A stretch of DNA of 64,000 nt from Pseudomonas sp. GD03858 (GTDB lineage: Bacteria; Pseudomonadota; Gammaproteobacteria; Pseudomonadales; Pseudomonadaceae): positions 1-64,000 of the forward strand of contig NZ_JAOCDM010000014.1 in the NCBI RefSeq assembly GCF_029840925.1. The letters are read 5' to 3'. Below are positions 51,255 to 59,730 of this stretch, in pieces. The translations under genes and the position numbers were made by a program. The first letter of the stretch is position 1, and each line of letters starts with the position of its first letter. Under the pieces are notes generated by a model. The model was not told the origin of the DNA, did no database searches, and was given only the letters and a program-made list of their open reading frames with translations.

Positions 51255-52373
51255 TCACGCGCTTGGCCGTGAAACCACCTCACGGTACAGCGCCGAATAC
51301 GCCTGCCCCAGGCCCTGGGCAGTGAACACATCCAGATAACGCGCGCGCGCGGCTTCGCCATAACGCTGCGCCAGCGCGGGATCATCCCACAGCGTCTTCA
51401 TCGCCCGGTGCAAGGCATCGGCATCCATTGGTGGAACCACGATACCTGTGGATGCGTGCTGATTGATGAAGCTGGTGCCGGTGCCGATCTCGCAGCAGAT
51501 CAGCGGCTTGCCGAGCATTGCCCCTTCGAGCAGGCCGATGCCGAAGGCTTCCGAGCGCAGGTGTGATGGGAAAACCACTGAGTAGCAGGCCTGCATCAGA
51601 TTGATCTTCTGCTGCTCATCGACCCGACCGAGGAAGTGCACGTTGGACAGCTGAAGACGCTCGGCCATGCGCATCAGCTCCTGCTCCATGGGGCCGACAC
51701 CAACGATCAGCAGTGGCCAGGGGGCCGACTGCATGGCCTTGAGCAGGAAGTGCAGGCCCTTGTAGTAACGTTGCACGCCGACGAAGAGGAAGAACCGTCC
51801 GCCGTATCGGTTGCGCAGCTGCGCCACTTGCTCGGCGTCCGCGACCGGGTACAGGGACTGGTCCAGGCCGATGGGGATCGACTGGGCCTTGTGCCGATAA
51901 CGGCGCAGCACGCTGGAGCTCTGCAGATAGTTCGGACTGGTCGCGGCGATGGCATCCACGCGCCCGAGGAAGGCGTGCATCAGGGGTCGGTAGACCTGCA
52001 GCAGCACCTTCTGGCGCACGATGTCGGAGTGGTAGGTGACCACGCTCGGCTTGTTCAGGCCCTTGGCCAGATGGACAAGGTCCATGAATGGCCACGGGAA
52101 GTGATAGTGGATCACGTCGGCCTCTTGTGCGAGGCGCGCGAAATCCGCGAACACCGACCAGGAGAACCCCGTCGAGGCGACATTGAAGTTCTGCCTGGCC
52201 TGGAACATCCGCACGCTGGGTGTCTGCTGGGGCGGCAGGGGCTCATCGGCCAGGGACAGCACCGTGTTCTCGCAGCCCTGGGCCGATGTGGCATGGGTCA
52301 GGTGGCGGATGAACATCTCCACCCCCCCGAATTGCTCCGGCCCGAAGGTCTTGTAGAAGTGCAGTACTTTCAC
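51255..52373 (-). CDS. GT4-family glycosyltransferase
   Basis: A 372-residue GT-B enzyme. The N-terminus is VKVLHFYKTFGPEQFGGVEMFI; the nucleotide-sugar half has FLFVGVQRYYKGLHFLL, GPMEQELMRMAERL and the E-x7-E motif in RSEAFGIGLLEGAM. The GTG start at 52373 has a GGGGAAG ribosome site; upstream in-frame codons belong to spacer DNA. It is the last gene of the minus-strand operon. Donor sugar unknown; GDP-mannose or a derivative is possible given manC upstream. Confidence 0.87.
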   Translation of the reverse strand: MKVLHFYKTFGPEQFGGVEMFIRHLTHATSAQGCENTVLSLADEPLPPQQTPSVRMFQARQNFNVASTGFSWSVFADFARLAQEADVIHYHFPWPFMDLVHLAKGLNKPSVVTYHSDIVRQKVLLQVYRPLMHAFLGRVDAIAATSPNYLQSSSVLRRYRHKAQSIPIGLDQSLYPVADAEQVAQLRNRYGGRFFLFVGVQRYYKGLHFLLKAMQSAPWPLLIVGVGPMEQELMRMAERLQLSNVHFLGRVDEQQKINLMQACYSVVFPSHLRSEAFGIGLLEGAMLGKPLICCEIGTGTSFINQHASTGIVVPPMDADALHRAMKTLWDDPALAQRYGEAARARYLDVFTAQGLGQAYSALYREVVSRPSA

Positions 52374-52395
52374 GGCAAATGCTTCCCCGCGACCA

Positions 52396-52812
52396 TCAGG
52401 CGTCGACTGCCAGCTTGGTCCACAGGCCATCGACCTTCTGGATCGGGCACTGGGCGTTGAAGTCCGTGGTCTCGGTACGTTCGGCCTTCATGACCTTGGC
52501 GTTGCCTTCGACGTTGCTGAAGCTGATCACGCCGCAGTCCTTGATGCGCACCACCAGTGGATTGACGTCGGCAAAGGTGCCGGCCTTGACGGCAAAGCCA
52601 GGGTAGCCGCTGATCGTCTTGTAGACCTTGCCGATGACCCGATGTGCTTCGAGGCGGGTCTCACCGTCGGGCAACTGGATGAAGCGCAGGTACTGGCCAT
52701 CTTCCTGCGGTACGTTGGCTGCCTGGGCGGTGGCCTGGGCCGCTGGTGCTGCTGGCTTGTCACAGCCGGCAAGGGCCAGCAGGGCGGCGCCAACGAAGAA
52801 CATCTTGTTCAT
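52396..52812 (-). CDS. Small lipoprotein of unknown function
   Basis: A 138-residue protein with a lipobox LALAGC (Cys17), then a PAAPAAQATAQAA linker and a domain of about 100 residues (GQYLRFIQLPDGETRLEAHRVIGKVYKTISGYPGF...) with two further cysteines (IKDCGVI, AQCPIQ). It should be lipid-anchored; no sorting Asp at +2 as for inner-membrane retention is absolute here (Cys-Asp is present, which in E. coli favours retention in the inner membrane). ATG 52812 has a CGGAG site. Its place inside a glycan operon is unusual and its role unknown. Confidence 0.78.
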   Translation of the reverse strand: MNKMFFVGAALLALAGCDKPAAPAAQATAQAANVPQEDGQYLRFIQLPDGETRLEAHRVIGKVYKTISGYPGFAVKAGTFADVNPLVVRIKDCGVISFSNVEGNAKVMKAERTETTDFNAQCPIQKVDGLWTKLAVDA

Positions 52813-52859
52813 GAAACGATACTCCGGGTGGTGGTGGGGAAGTCTTGGCACGCCTGGGT

Positions 52860-53864
52860 TCAGGAGCGTTGCGCGCCCGTCAGGCGACGGTAGGCGTCGC
52901 GTGCCGCAAGGGCGAGGTTCGGTGAGAACGAAAACAGCAGCAGCGACGCCACCGAGACCAGCCAGCGACGGCGCAACCAGCAAAACGCGTATTTGTTGAG
53001 CAGCACGTGCAGGTAGCGCCGCACCCTGTGCGCCTTGCCGCGTCGTGCGCGCATCACGCGCAGCTCATCGGTGGTCATGATTGACCCAGGCGCATAAGGG
53101 GCGCTGAGGAAACGGGCGGGCGGGACGATGCCGAGGTGCTGCCAGTCGTGAACGTCGAAGTTGTCCAGCAGCAGGTCTTCCCAGGCGCAGAACAGGTCGA
53201 AGCGGGTGTGCGAGATATGCTCGAGATCCAGCTTCAGGCCGCATGCCTGGACGAAGCGCAGCAAGATGGCCTGTTCGGGCAGCAGGCGAAATTCGGTGTA
53301 GCCCTGGAATGTGCCAAGCGGATTGATTCGCGGCCCATTTGCCAGGTACAGGAAGTCGGCCGTCAGTGGGCCGGTGTTCCAGAGCTTGCGCAGATCTTCG
53401 GTGCGGCCGAACTGCACGGTGTCGCTCAGGTGGAACAGGTAGCACAGCCGTGCCGGATTGCGCAGGAACAGGTTCGACACACCCAGCTTGGCTTCAAGCA
53501 ATTGCGCGGGCTGCTCGTTGCCCATCAAGGCCAGCACGGCGTCGCTGCACAGCACGTGATCGCTGCGCAGCTTCAGGGTGTACTCGCGCTCGGCCAGGCT
53601 CAGGCCATTGCTCACGGTGGCCACGAGCTTGTTGACGTTGTTGATGTTGCCGTTGGCATCGTCGAAGTGCCTGGCTGCGCGCTCGGTCACGCACTGCACG
53701 CCCTCCAGCGGCAATTGGGCGCAATCGTCGGTGGTCGACAGGATGATCTGCGCACCTGGCAGGTATTGGCGCACACTTTGAACGGCACGTTCGGCGATAG
53801 CCTGGCCGCCCTCTGTCAGGGGACCCTGGATGACCACCGAAAGCCTGCTGCACGCGATGCTCAT
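52860..53864 (-). CDS. WavE-family lipopolysaccharide synthesis protein
   Basis: A 334-residue protein resembling the WavE family, named from the Vibrio cholerae LPS core locus and thought to be GT-A-like. The N-terminal SVVIQGPLTEGGQAIAERAV, STTDDCAQLP and NNVNKLVATVSNGL followed by TLKLRSDHVL (a DxD-like RSDH) fit a nucleotide-sugar enzyme. The C-terminal 40 residues are basic with a hydrophobic stretch that may attach to the membrane. It overlaps the GMC gene by 4 bases. Confidence 0.8.
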   Translation of the reverse strand: MSIACSRLSVVIQGPLTEGGQAIAERAVQSVRQYLPGAQIILSTTDDCAQLPLEGVQCVTERAARHFDDANGNINNVNKLVATVSNGLSLAEREYTLKLRSDHVLCSDAVLALMGNEQPAQLLEAKLGVSNLFLRNPARLCYLFHLSDTVQFGRTEDLRKLWNTGPLTADFLYLANGPRINPLGTFQGYTEFRLLPEQAILLRFVQACGLKLDLEHISHTRFDLFCAWEDLLLDNFDVHDWQHLGIVPPARFLSAPYAPGSIMTTDELRVMRARRGKAHRVRRYLHVLLNKYAFCWLRRRWLVSVASLLLFSFSPNLALAARDAYRRLTGAQRS

Positions 53865-55339
53865 GCGTGGTCGTTCAGCTGGTCTGCCAGCATCCGGGCC
53901 AGGGCGACCACGGTGACTGTCGGGTTGCGCGAGCCGCAGCGCGGGAACAGCGAAGAGCCTGCGATGTAGACGTTGTCGCTGCCTTTGAGGCGGAAGTCCG
54001 CGCCGACCACGGCATTGTCGCCGGCGCTCATGTTCAGCATGCCAACCAGGTGGTGGGTGCCGAACGCGTCGCGATAATGCAACTGCTCCGCGGCGCGCAC
54101 AGGAATTGCACCGAGGGTTTCCATCTTCGTGTAGATCGCTTCGATCACGGCGTCGTAGCGGTGCTTGTTGCCGTGATAGCCGTCGCTATCCATGCGCACG
54201 CCACCGCCTTCGTAGAACAGCGAGACATCCCACTGCGGCGGGATTTCGAGCAGGATGTACAGGCTCAGGGTGCCGGCCAGGTCCTCCAGCGATTCGCGAA
54301 TGGCCCAGTCGTTGAGCTTGTCCAGATCCAGCGAACCGGCCAGGGCGGCGTCGTTGCCCGGGGTCATGAGGCCCAGGGTGGTGTACTCGATGCCGTCGAG
54401 TTCGCCACTGAGCTCCGGGATCACCACTTGCGCGGCGGTATTGACCTGGAAGAACGGAATCTTCGCCTGCGGCAGGCGGCACGCCAGCTCGGCGACGGCA
54501 TGGTCCTGGCAGTAGCGGCCCATGAATGCCTGTGGCACTTCGGCGGGCAGGTCGCTTTTCCACAGCAGTTTCAGCGACTCGACACCGTGCGCGGCGATGA
54601 TCACGCGATCGAAGCGGATGCTCAGTGGTCCCTTCGGGGTATGGCAGATCGCCTCGACGGCCTTGCCGCCTTCGAAACGCAGGCGTTCGACCAGGACTTC
54701 GTTGAGCACGCGGGCCTGGGCGCGGATGTGCAGCGATCGGGTCTTGGCGTCCATCGGACACAGCTCGCAGTCACCTGCGCCCATGCACAGGCCTTGACCT
54801 TCGACCGGCTCCATGGACAGGTTGTGTGCCTGCGCGCCGATGTAGGCCTGCGGGAAGAAGGGCGAGAGCGCTTCGTGCCAGCGCTCGGTGCCCTTGATCT
54901 CGGTGAGCGGATTGCGCTCGTCCGGGTCGCGCGGATCGGCGCTGATGCGCAGCAGCTGCTCGGCTTCACGGTAGTAGGGCTGCATCGTCTGGAAGTCGAA
55001 CGGCCAGCGGAAGTCTTCGACCTTCTGCTCGAACATTGCCTGGGACAGGCGAAAGCTCAGGCCGCCCCAGTGATTGGAGCAGCCGCCATCGACCAGGATA
55101 TAGTCCGAAGCGCAGTCGGGCGGCAGCTCCTCGGGCACGTTGAACGCGTGTTTCGACTCATAGGAGCGGCGAATCAGCGCATCGTGTCGATCCGCCTTTT
55201 CCATGGCGTTGAAGCGTGCGCGACGCTCGAAGATATTGAACTTCTCGCCGCGCTCGACGATCAGGCAAGGCCCCTTCAGGCCATGGGCGACCGAGCGTCC
55301 GGCAAAGCCATTGCCGATAATCAGTGTTTCAACAAACAT
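53861..55339 (-). CDS. GMC-family FAD oxidoreductase
   Basis: A 492-residue flavoprotein. The FAD loop is IIGNGFAGRSVAHGL (near residue 7); a cysteine cluster C-x5-C-x2-C in GLCMGAGDCELCPMDAK resembles the motif of bacterial GMC dehydrogenases; the C-terminal THHLVGMLNMSAGDNAVVGAD and FPRCGSRNPTVTVVALARML segments hold the catalytic His and Asn regions. The family oxidises alcohols or sugars. No signal peptide is seen. It overlaps the small Tat-like gene by one base, as dehydrogenase subunits often do. A GMC enzyme within an ABC-exported glycan operon is uncommon. Confidence 0.87.
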   Translation of the reverse strand: MFVETLIIGNGFAGRSVAHGLKGPCLIVERGEKFNIFERRARFNAMEKADRHDALIRRSYESKHAFNVPEELPPDCASDYILVDGGCSNHWGGLSFRLSQAMFEQKVEDFRWPFDFQTMQPYYREAEQLLRISADPRDPDERNPLTEIKGTERWHEALSPFFPQAYIGAQAHNLSMEPVEGQGLCMGAGDCELCPMDAKTRSLHIRAQARVLNEVLVERLRFEGGKAVEAICHTPKGPLSIRFDRVIIAAHGVESLKLLWKSDLPAEVPQAFMGRYCQDHAVAELACRLPQAKIPFFQVNTAAQVVIPELSGELDGIEYTTLGLMTPGNDAALAGSLDLDKLNDWAIRESLEDLAGTLSLYILLEIPPQWDVSLFYEGGGVRMDSDGYHGNKHRYDAVIEAIYTKMETLGAIPVRAAEQLHYRDAFGTHHLVGMLNMSAGDNAVVGADFRLKGSDNVYIAGSSLFPRCGSRNPTVTVVALARMLADQLNDHA

Positions 55340-55641
55340 CAGCCTATGACTCTGTAGAAGCCGGGTGTGCCGAGGCTACGGGCGTAGGGCTCGGCCACGA
55401 ACAAGGAGCGGTTGTGATGGATCAGGTGCTGCAGGATCGCCTGGCGGTCCTGCTCCGCGAGATTGCGCGAATACAGCTTGATCAGCAGCTCGGGCGGCAT
55501 GTGATGGAACTTCACATCCGGATTGCCTTGCAGCAACGCCTGGAAATCGAGTGGCTCTTCCCGCGAACTTTGGCCGAGTCTGTAGCCCAGCACGCCGCTG
55601 GTGAGCACGCACAGCCCGGCAACGAACGTTCTGCGCTTCAT
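55339..55641 (-). CDS. Small protein with twin-arginine-like leader, next to GMC oxidoreductase
   Basis: A 100-residue protein starting MKRRTFVAGLCVLTSGVLGY, a twin-arginine-type leader (RRTFV followed by a hydrophobic run). The remaining 75 residues (LLIKLYSRNLAEQDRQAILQHLI...) are helical. Small Tat-bearing partners of GMC flavoproteins (gluconate dehydrogenase subunit 3-type) are known, and this could play that part, carrying the flavoprotein to the periplasm. The similarity is by layout, not a clear sequence match. Confidence 0.65.
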   Translation of the reverse strand: MKRRTFVAGLCVLTSGVLGYRLGQSSREEPLDFQALLQGNPDVKFHHMPPELLIKLYSRNLAEQDRQAILQHLIHHNRSLFVAEPYARSLGTPGFYRVIG

Positions 55642-55645
55642 CCGA

Positions 55646-56263
55646 TCAAGCTCTCACGCGGACGATCCGCTCGTAGAAGAAGCGCGTCAGCTGCCGTACC
55701 TTGGACACCGGCCAGGCGATGATCGGGCCACTGAGGTACAGCTTCTCCATCAGCGTCGAGAGCAGGAACATCTGGTAGCGATCGGCGTCGGAGGCCTTGT
55801 CGGAGCCAGTCGATGTGCTGTTGAACGCACCATTGACGTGACGCCCCATGAAGCCCAGGTAGGGACGCGGCATCAGCAGGATGATGTTCTTCTCGCGCAA
55901 GTCCTTGAACAGGAACGTGAAGGTTGCCATCTTGCGGATGAAGTCCATGGCGATTTGATATTCGTGCAGACCGAAGTCGACGATCAGCCACGACTCGGAG
56001 GCCGCGCTCAGCTTTTCCCCGATCACGTTGGCGTCGGCGACGAACGCGCCGTTGTTGACGCTGCCCTTTTCATGCAGGAAGTCGTCCAGCATGAACTGGC
56101 GCAGCGCCGGCGCGGCGCTAGCCTCGGGCGTGGTCCACTTGCACTCATCGATCACGATCACCGAGGTCAGCAGCGAGGGTTGCAGGCGCACCTGCGACAG
56201 GTAGGTGGCCACCTGTGCTTGCTGGCCACGGACCGCCTCCTGGGAAATCAGGAAAATATTCAT
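55646..56263 (-). CDS. Unrecognised 205-residue protein
   Basis: No family is recognised. The protein begins MNIFLISQEAVRGQQAQVATYL and has alternating hydrophobic strands (SVIVIDE, SWLIVDFG, NIILLMPRPYLGF) suggesting an alpha/beta fold of Rossmann type. No signal peptide or membrane helix. ATG 56263 overlaps the preceding stop as ATGA, so it is translationally coupled to the 591-residue protein, with which it may function. Confidence 0.7.
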   Translation of the reverse strand: MNIFLISQEAVRGQQAQVATYLSQVRLQPSLLTSVIVIDECKWTTPEASAAPALRQFMLDDFLHEKGSVNNGAFVADANVIGEKLSAASESWLIVDFGLHEYQIAMDFIRKMATFTFLFKDLREKNIILLMPRPYLGFMGRHVNGAFNSTSTGSDKASDADRYQMFLLSTLMEKLYLSGPIIAWPVSKVRQLTRFFYERIVRVRA

Positions 56264-58035
56264 TTTTGGCGCGCCACATAGCGATGGAAAGGGGTGGAGT
56301 TGTAGATCGCCCGCACGCATTCCCGGAAGCTGGTGAAGTAGAAGATCCCGCCATTGTTGCGATACAGCTTGAAGGCGGACAGCACGATGCCCGGCAACGC
56401 CAGTGCCCGAGGATGGAAGTACTCGCCCAGGTCCTTGTAGAACCAGCTCTGGATCGGACGTTGGCGCACCATGTTACGGAACTCTGTGCTGCCATAGACC
56501 AGGTTGCGCTTCGCCGCGACCGGATCGGCGAGGAACTGCAGCGCGATCGACTCGACCACGGTATTGGGCAACTGATCCAGCAATACCCACTTCTCGAAAT
56601 CGCGAATGAAGGTCGTGACCGACTCCAGGTCGTTGCCGAAGCTGCAGCTTTGCACCACGCTATTGACCAGCTTCAGCCAGGCGCGCGAGCTGATGCTCTT
56701 CAGGCCGGTCGGGATGTGCGGTGCCAGGTCGGACTTGACGTACTTGTCGGCGAATCGCTGCAGACGGATCAGTGCGTCCTCCGCGGACATGCGAATCAGC
56801 GGCTTCTTGCGCAGTGGCGAGAACTGCGCCGGGCCAATGCTCTTGTAGCGGCCGTTACGCGACTCGACCGGTGCTTCGGTGCCGAGCAGGGCGCGGGATG
56901 TGACCGTCTGGGTGATGCCGTGGGGGTTGACCCGGGTCGGCACGCCGCCCTTGGAGGCGCGAATGCCGTGCTCGATATCCTCGAACTCGGCCCATAGCAG
57001 CGACTCGTCCAGCGGGAAGGCTTGCCACACTTCCTTGCGGCACACATACAGGCTGCCGGTCGGGTAGCTGGCATCCTTGGTGTAGCGCATGGGGCTTGCG
57101 AAGCAGAAACCGGTGCGCTCGACTTCGGCGAACAATGCCGAGGCGATGCTGACCACCGCATCTTCGCGGCGGTGCAGGCCTTTCATGCCTTCGGCGATCG
57201 AGCCCATGGCCATGGCGTAGTCCGAATAGCGACGCGGCCCGAAGTTGCGCACGTTGTCGAAGAACATGCTCTGCAGCGTCATCAGCGGATAGCGCGGCCC
57301 GAAGCGGCGAACCATTTCACCGAAGTGCGCGGGCAGGAACACCCGGTCGTGGAGAATGACCAGGTTGTTGTAGCGCGCTTCGTCGGCGAGGCGGTTCTTC
57401 TTCTTGCAGATCTGCACAGGCGGCGCGGTGATGTCCTCGCCGACGATGCGCACCTGCTCGAAGTAGCGGAAGTTCTTGCCGGGCGTGCCGCAGAGCAGAA
57501 TCTCCTTGTGCGGGATGTCCAGCTCGAGAATGCGCTCGACCACGGCATTGAGCACCGTGGCGTCCTCGGGACCGACCGGGATGCCGAAGGTCCAGCTGTC
57601 CAGGTCGTCATCGCCTTGGGCCGGCAGCAAGCCGGTCTTGCGATAGGTCACGCGGTTGGCGCCGCGCTCCACGCAGGTCAGCGCGGCGCTGAAGTAGTCA
57701 CGGTCCAGGTAGCTGTCGAACGGAGCGTCCTCGATCAGCGTCAGGCTCTGGCCCACTTCGAGAAAGTGCACGGCATCCCACAGCAACAGCGGGCTCAGCT
57801 GCGAATCGCTCTGTACGCCGTAGAAGCAGTACGAGCCAGCGCCGTAGATATCCAGCGGTCGCTTGGCCGCATGCATGCCCTTGAGGGTGACAGCCGGTTC
57901 GGCCTGCTTGAAGCGGCGGAAGGAGAACAGGGTCTGGCCACCTTCAGGCAGGCTCAGGTCCGCCGGAATCGGGCGCAGGTTCTTCGCCGGCAGGTAGCCC
58001 AGTTTCGGGTCATGCTGGAACTGAATCGTCTTCAT
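56260..58035 (-). CDS. Large unrecognised protein with glycosyltransferase-like (GT-A) middle part
   Basis: A 591-residue protein. Residues 60-135 (IYGAGSYCFYGVQSD, LEVGQSLTLIEDAPFDSYLD) resemble an N-terminal module of unclear type. Residues about 148-370 look GT-A-like: FGIPVGPEDATVLNAVVERI, KEILLCGTPG, then RYNNLVILHDRVFLP, where HDR stands in the usual DxD place, and LWAEFEDIEHGIRAS as a possible acceptor/base motif. Residues 400-591 are helical. It is coupled to the cupin gene by a 4-base overlap. A glycosyltransferase role is inferred from these patterns and the operon. Confidence 0.65.
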   Translation of the reverse strand: MKTIQFQHDPKLGYLPAKNLRPIPADLSLPEGGQTLFSFRRFKQAEPAVTLKGMHAAKRPLDIYGAGSYCFYGVQSDSQLSPLLLWDAVHFLEVGQSLTLIEDAPFDSYLDRDYFSAALTCVERGANRVTYRKTGLLPAQGDDDLDSWTFGIPVGPEDATVLNAVVERILELDIPHKEILLCGTPGKNFRYFEQVRIVGEDITAPPVQICKKKNRLADEARYNNLVILHDRVFLPAHFGEMVRRFGPRYPLMTLQSMFFDNVRNFGPRRYSDYAMAMGSIAEGMKGLHRREDAVVSIASALFAEVERTGFCFASPMRYTKDASYPTGSLYVCRKEVWQAFPLDESLLWAEFEDIEHGIRASKGGVPTRVNPHGITQTVTSRALLGTEAPVESRNGRYKSIGPAQFSPLRKKPLIRMSAEDALIRLQRFADKYVKSDLAPHIPTGLKSISSRAWLKLVNSVVQSCSFGNDLESVTTFIRDFEKWVLLDQLPNTVVESIALQFLADPVAAKRNLVYGSTEFRNMVRQRPIQSWFYKDLGEYFHPRALALPGIVLSAFKLYRNNGGIFYFTSFRECVRAIYNSTPFHRYVARQK

Positions 58036-58358
58036 TCTTCTACGACGTACTTGTCATTCAGGGCGCCTGGCACCTTGACCACGACGGTCACGGCGTCGCT
58101 CAGGGCCTTGAAGGCGGTGATGTCGCCAGGCTCGAGCACCACGATCTCGCCGGCGCCCCAGGTCTTGCCGCACATCTCGACTTCACCGGACAGGATCAGT
58201 GTCACCTCGGTGGCGATCTTGTGGTAGTGGGCGGCCTCGGCGTCGCCCGCGACGTAAGGTTTGACGGCGACTTCACAGGCCTGGGTACTGAAGGCGGTAG
58301 GGGTGAAACCACCGACGAACCAGCCCTTGACCATGTCTTTCAGATTCGCGGAGTTCAT
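58032..58358 (-). CDS. Small cupin-domain protein
   Basis: A 108-residue single cupin. Metal-binding pattern is visible as EAAHYHKIATEVTLILSGEVEMCG and a second motif VLEPGDITAFKAL. Small cupins in glycan operons act as sugar isomerases or as sensors. The protein overlaps both neighbours by 4 bases. No particular substrate can be named. Confidence 0.8.
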   Translation of the reverse strand: MNSANLKDMVKGWFVGGFTPTAFSTQACEVAVKPYVAGDAEAAHYHKIATEVTLILSGEVEMCGKTWGAGEIVVLEPGDITAFKALSDAVTVVVKVPGALNDKYVVEE

Positions 58359-59086
58359 CGTGGGCCTACATTCTCGAACGCATGGAGCTGGTGAGAGTTC
58401 TTGAGCGGGTGGTACTGGCTAGGGTCCACACGGAAGGTGCCGATCTTCTTGTGCAGCAGCACCAGTTCGTTGAGCGAAGGCGCGATGTAGTAGGCATCGT
58501 TGACCTTGGCGTCCTTGCGGATCATCTCTTTCACCGCCTCGACGAACACGCTGCCCTTGGCGAACCAGTACAGGCCGGCGACGGCGTGGTTGCTGATCGG
58601 GTTCTTCTCGGCGGCCTCGACCACGCAGCCATCGCTGTTCTTGCGCACGAACGAGTAACGCGGGTGCAGCGATTTGAAAACCACCACGCCGGCGTCGCAT
58701 TCTTCGCCGCGGAAACGGGCGACGATGTCCTCGAGCGAGGCATCGAGCAGTTCGTTGCAGCTGAGGATCAGCAGCTCGTCGTCGTTGTCGATGCTTTGCG
58801 CCGCCAGCAGCGCCGTGCAAGCCGCGCCCATGGTCAGGGCGTGAACCGGCAGCACCGAGGCGATCGGGCTCATCTGGTGCAGCATGTTGCGCAGGTGGAA
58901 CTTGGAAACGTCCGCCTTGGGCAGCATGCAGGTGATGCTGGCAGGCTCCAGCTTCAGGCAGCTCTCGACCAGGTGCTCGATCAGCGGCAGGCCGTCGCGT
59001 TCGGCCAGGTAGGCCGGGTAGCTGCTTTCCACTGCCACGGAGTTGGTTTCACGGGCGGCGAGCAGGATGATGTTCAGCTTGCGCAC
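58355..59086 (-). CDS. Nucleotidyltransferase-fold protein lacking the glycine-rich loop
   Basis: A 243-residue protein with the layout of sugar-phosphate nucleotidyltransferases (KLNIILLAARE..., LPLIEHLVESCLKL, MGAACTALLAAQSI, ELLILSCNELLD, EKNPISNHAVAGLYWFAKG). The GGxGxRL loop that binds the nucleotide triphosphate is missing (LLAARETNSVAVES), and the usual GD-x-x-x-D metal site reads CNELLD. It may be inactive, a regulator, or use another chemistry. GTG 59086 has AGGAG at 8 bases; it overlaps the HAD gene by 13 bases. Confidence 0.75.
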   Translation of the reverse strand: MRKLNIILLAARETNSVAVESSYPAYLAERDGLPLIEHLVESCLKLEPASITCMLPKADVSKFHLRNMLHQMSPIASVLPVHALTMGAACTALLAAQSIDNDDELLILSCNELLDASLEDIVARFRGEECDAGVVVFKSLHPRYSFVRKNSDGCVVEAAEKNPISNHAVAGLYWFAKGSVFVEAVKEMIRKDAKVNDAYYIAPSLNELVLLHKKIGTFRVDPSQYHPLKNSHQLHAFENVGPR

Positions 59087-59730
59087 AGTAGGCTCTCCTG
59101 CTGAGTGGCTTGGGCATTGATTTCCTGGATGCGGCTGGTGATGTTGTCCAGGTTCACATCCTCGACATCCTGCACCACCAGGACGTGGGCACCGGAAGCA
59201 CGGGCGGCGCGAATGCCGTTCTCGTTGTCTTCCACGATCAGGCACTCTTCAGGCAGCAGTCCGAACGACTCGATGGCCTTGGTGTAGATATCCGGCGCCG
59301 GCTTGGCGTTGACCACGTCCTCGTTGGACAGCTTCAGGTCCAGATACTGGTCCAGGCGGGATTTCTCCATCATCACTTCGACCGTGTTGCGGATCGAGTT
59401 GGAGGCTACCGCCAGCTTGTAGCCCTGGCTTTTGAGCGACGACAGGGCGCGCTGGTGGACGAAGGTCGGCTTGCACTGCGCGTAGACGATTTCCATCGTG
59501 TACATCTGCTTCATCTCGTTGATGAAGGCATGCAGTTCGACTGGCAGGTCGCGTTCGACGCTGAGCATATCCAGCTTGCGCGAGGTCGGCAGGCCGTCGT
59601 AGGTGGTCAGGTGCTCGTGGCGGCTGATGGTATGGCCGAACAGGTTGAGTGCCTTGTTCAGCGCTTCGTAGTGCCAGTCCTTCGCCTCGATCAGCACACC
59701 GTCCATGTCGAAGATAACGGCTTTGATCAT
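59074..59730 (-). CDS. HAD-superfamily phosphatase
   Basis: A 218-residue HAD-IA hydrolase. The nucleophile motif is DMDGV at residues 8-12, motif II is ASNS, and motif III/IV is KPAPDIY...IVEDNENGIRAARASG. The four-helix cap lies between. It would remove phosphate from a sugar or polyol phosphate; with the adjacent nucleotidyltransferase it suggests a phospho-intermediate pathway. It overlaps the GDPD-like gene by 4 bases. Confidence 0.87.
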   Translation of the reverse strand: MIKAVIFDMDGVLIEAKDWHYEALNKALNLFGHTISRHEHLTTYDGLPTSRKLDMLSVERDLPVELHAFINEMKQMYTMEIVYAQCKPTFVHQRALSSLKSQGYKLAVASNSIRNTVEVMMEKSRLDQYLDLKLSNEDVVNAKPAPDIYTKAIESFGLLPEECLIVEDNENGIRAARASGAHVLVVQDVEDVNLDNITSRIQEINAQATQQESLLCAS

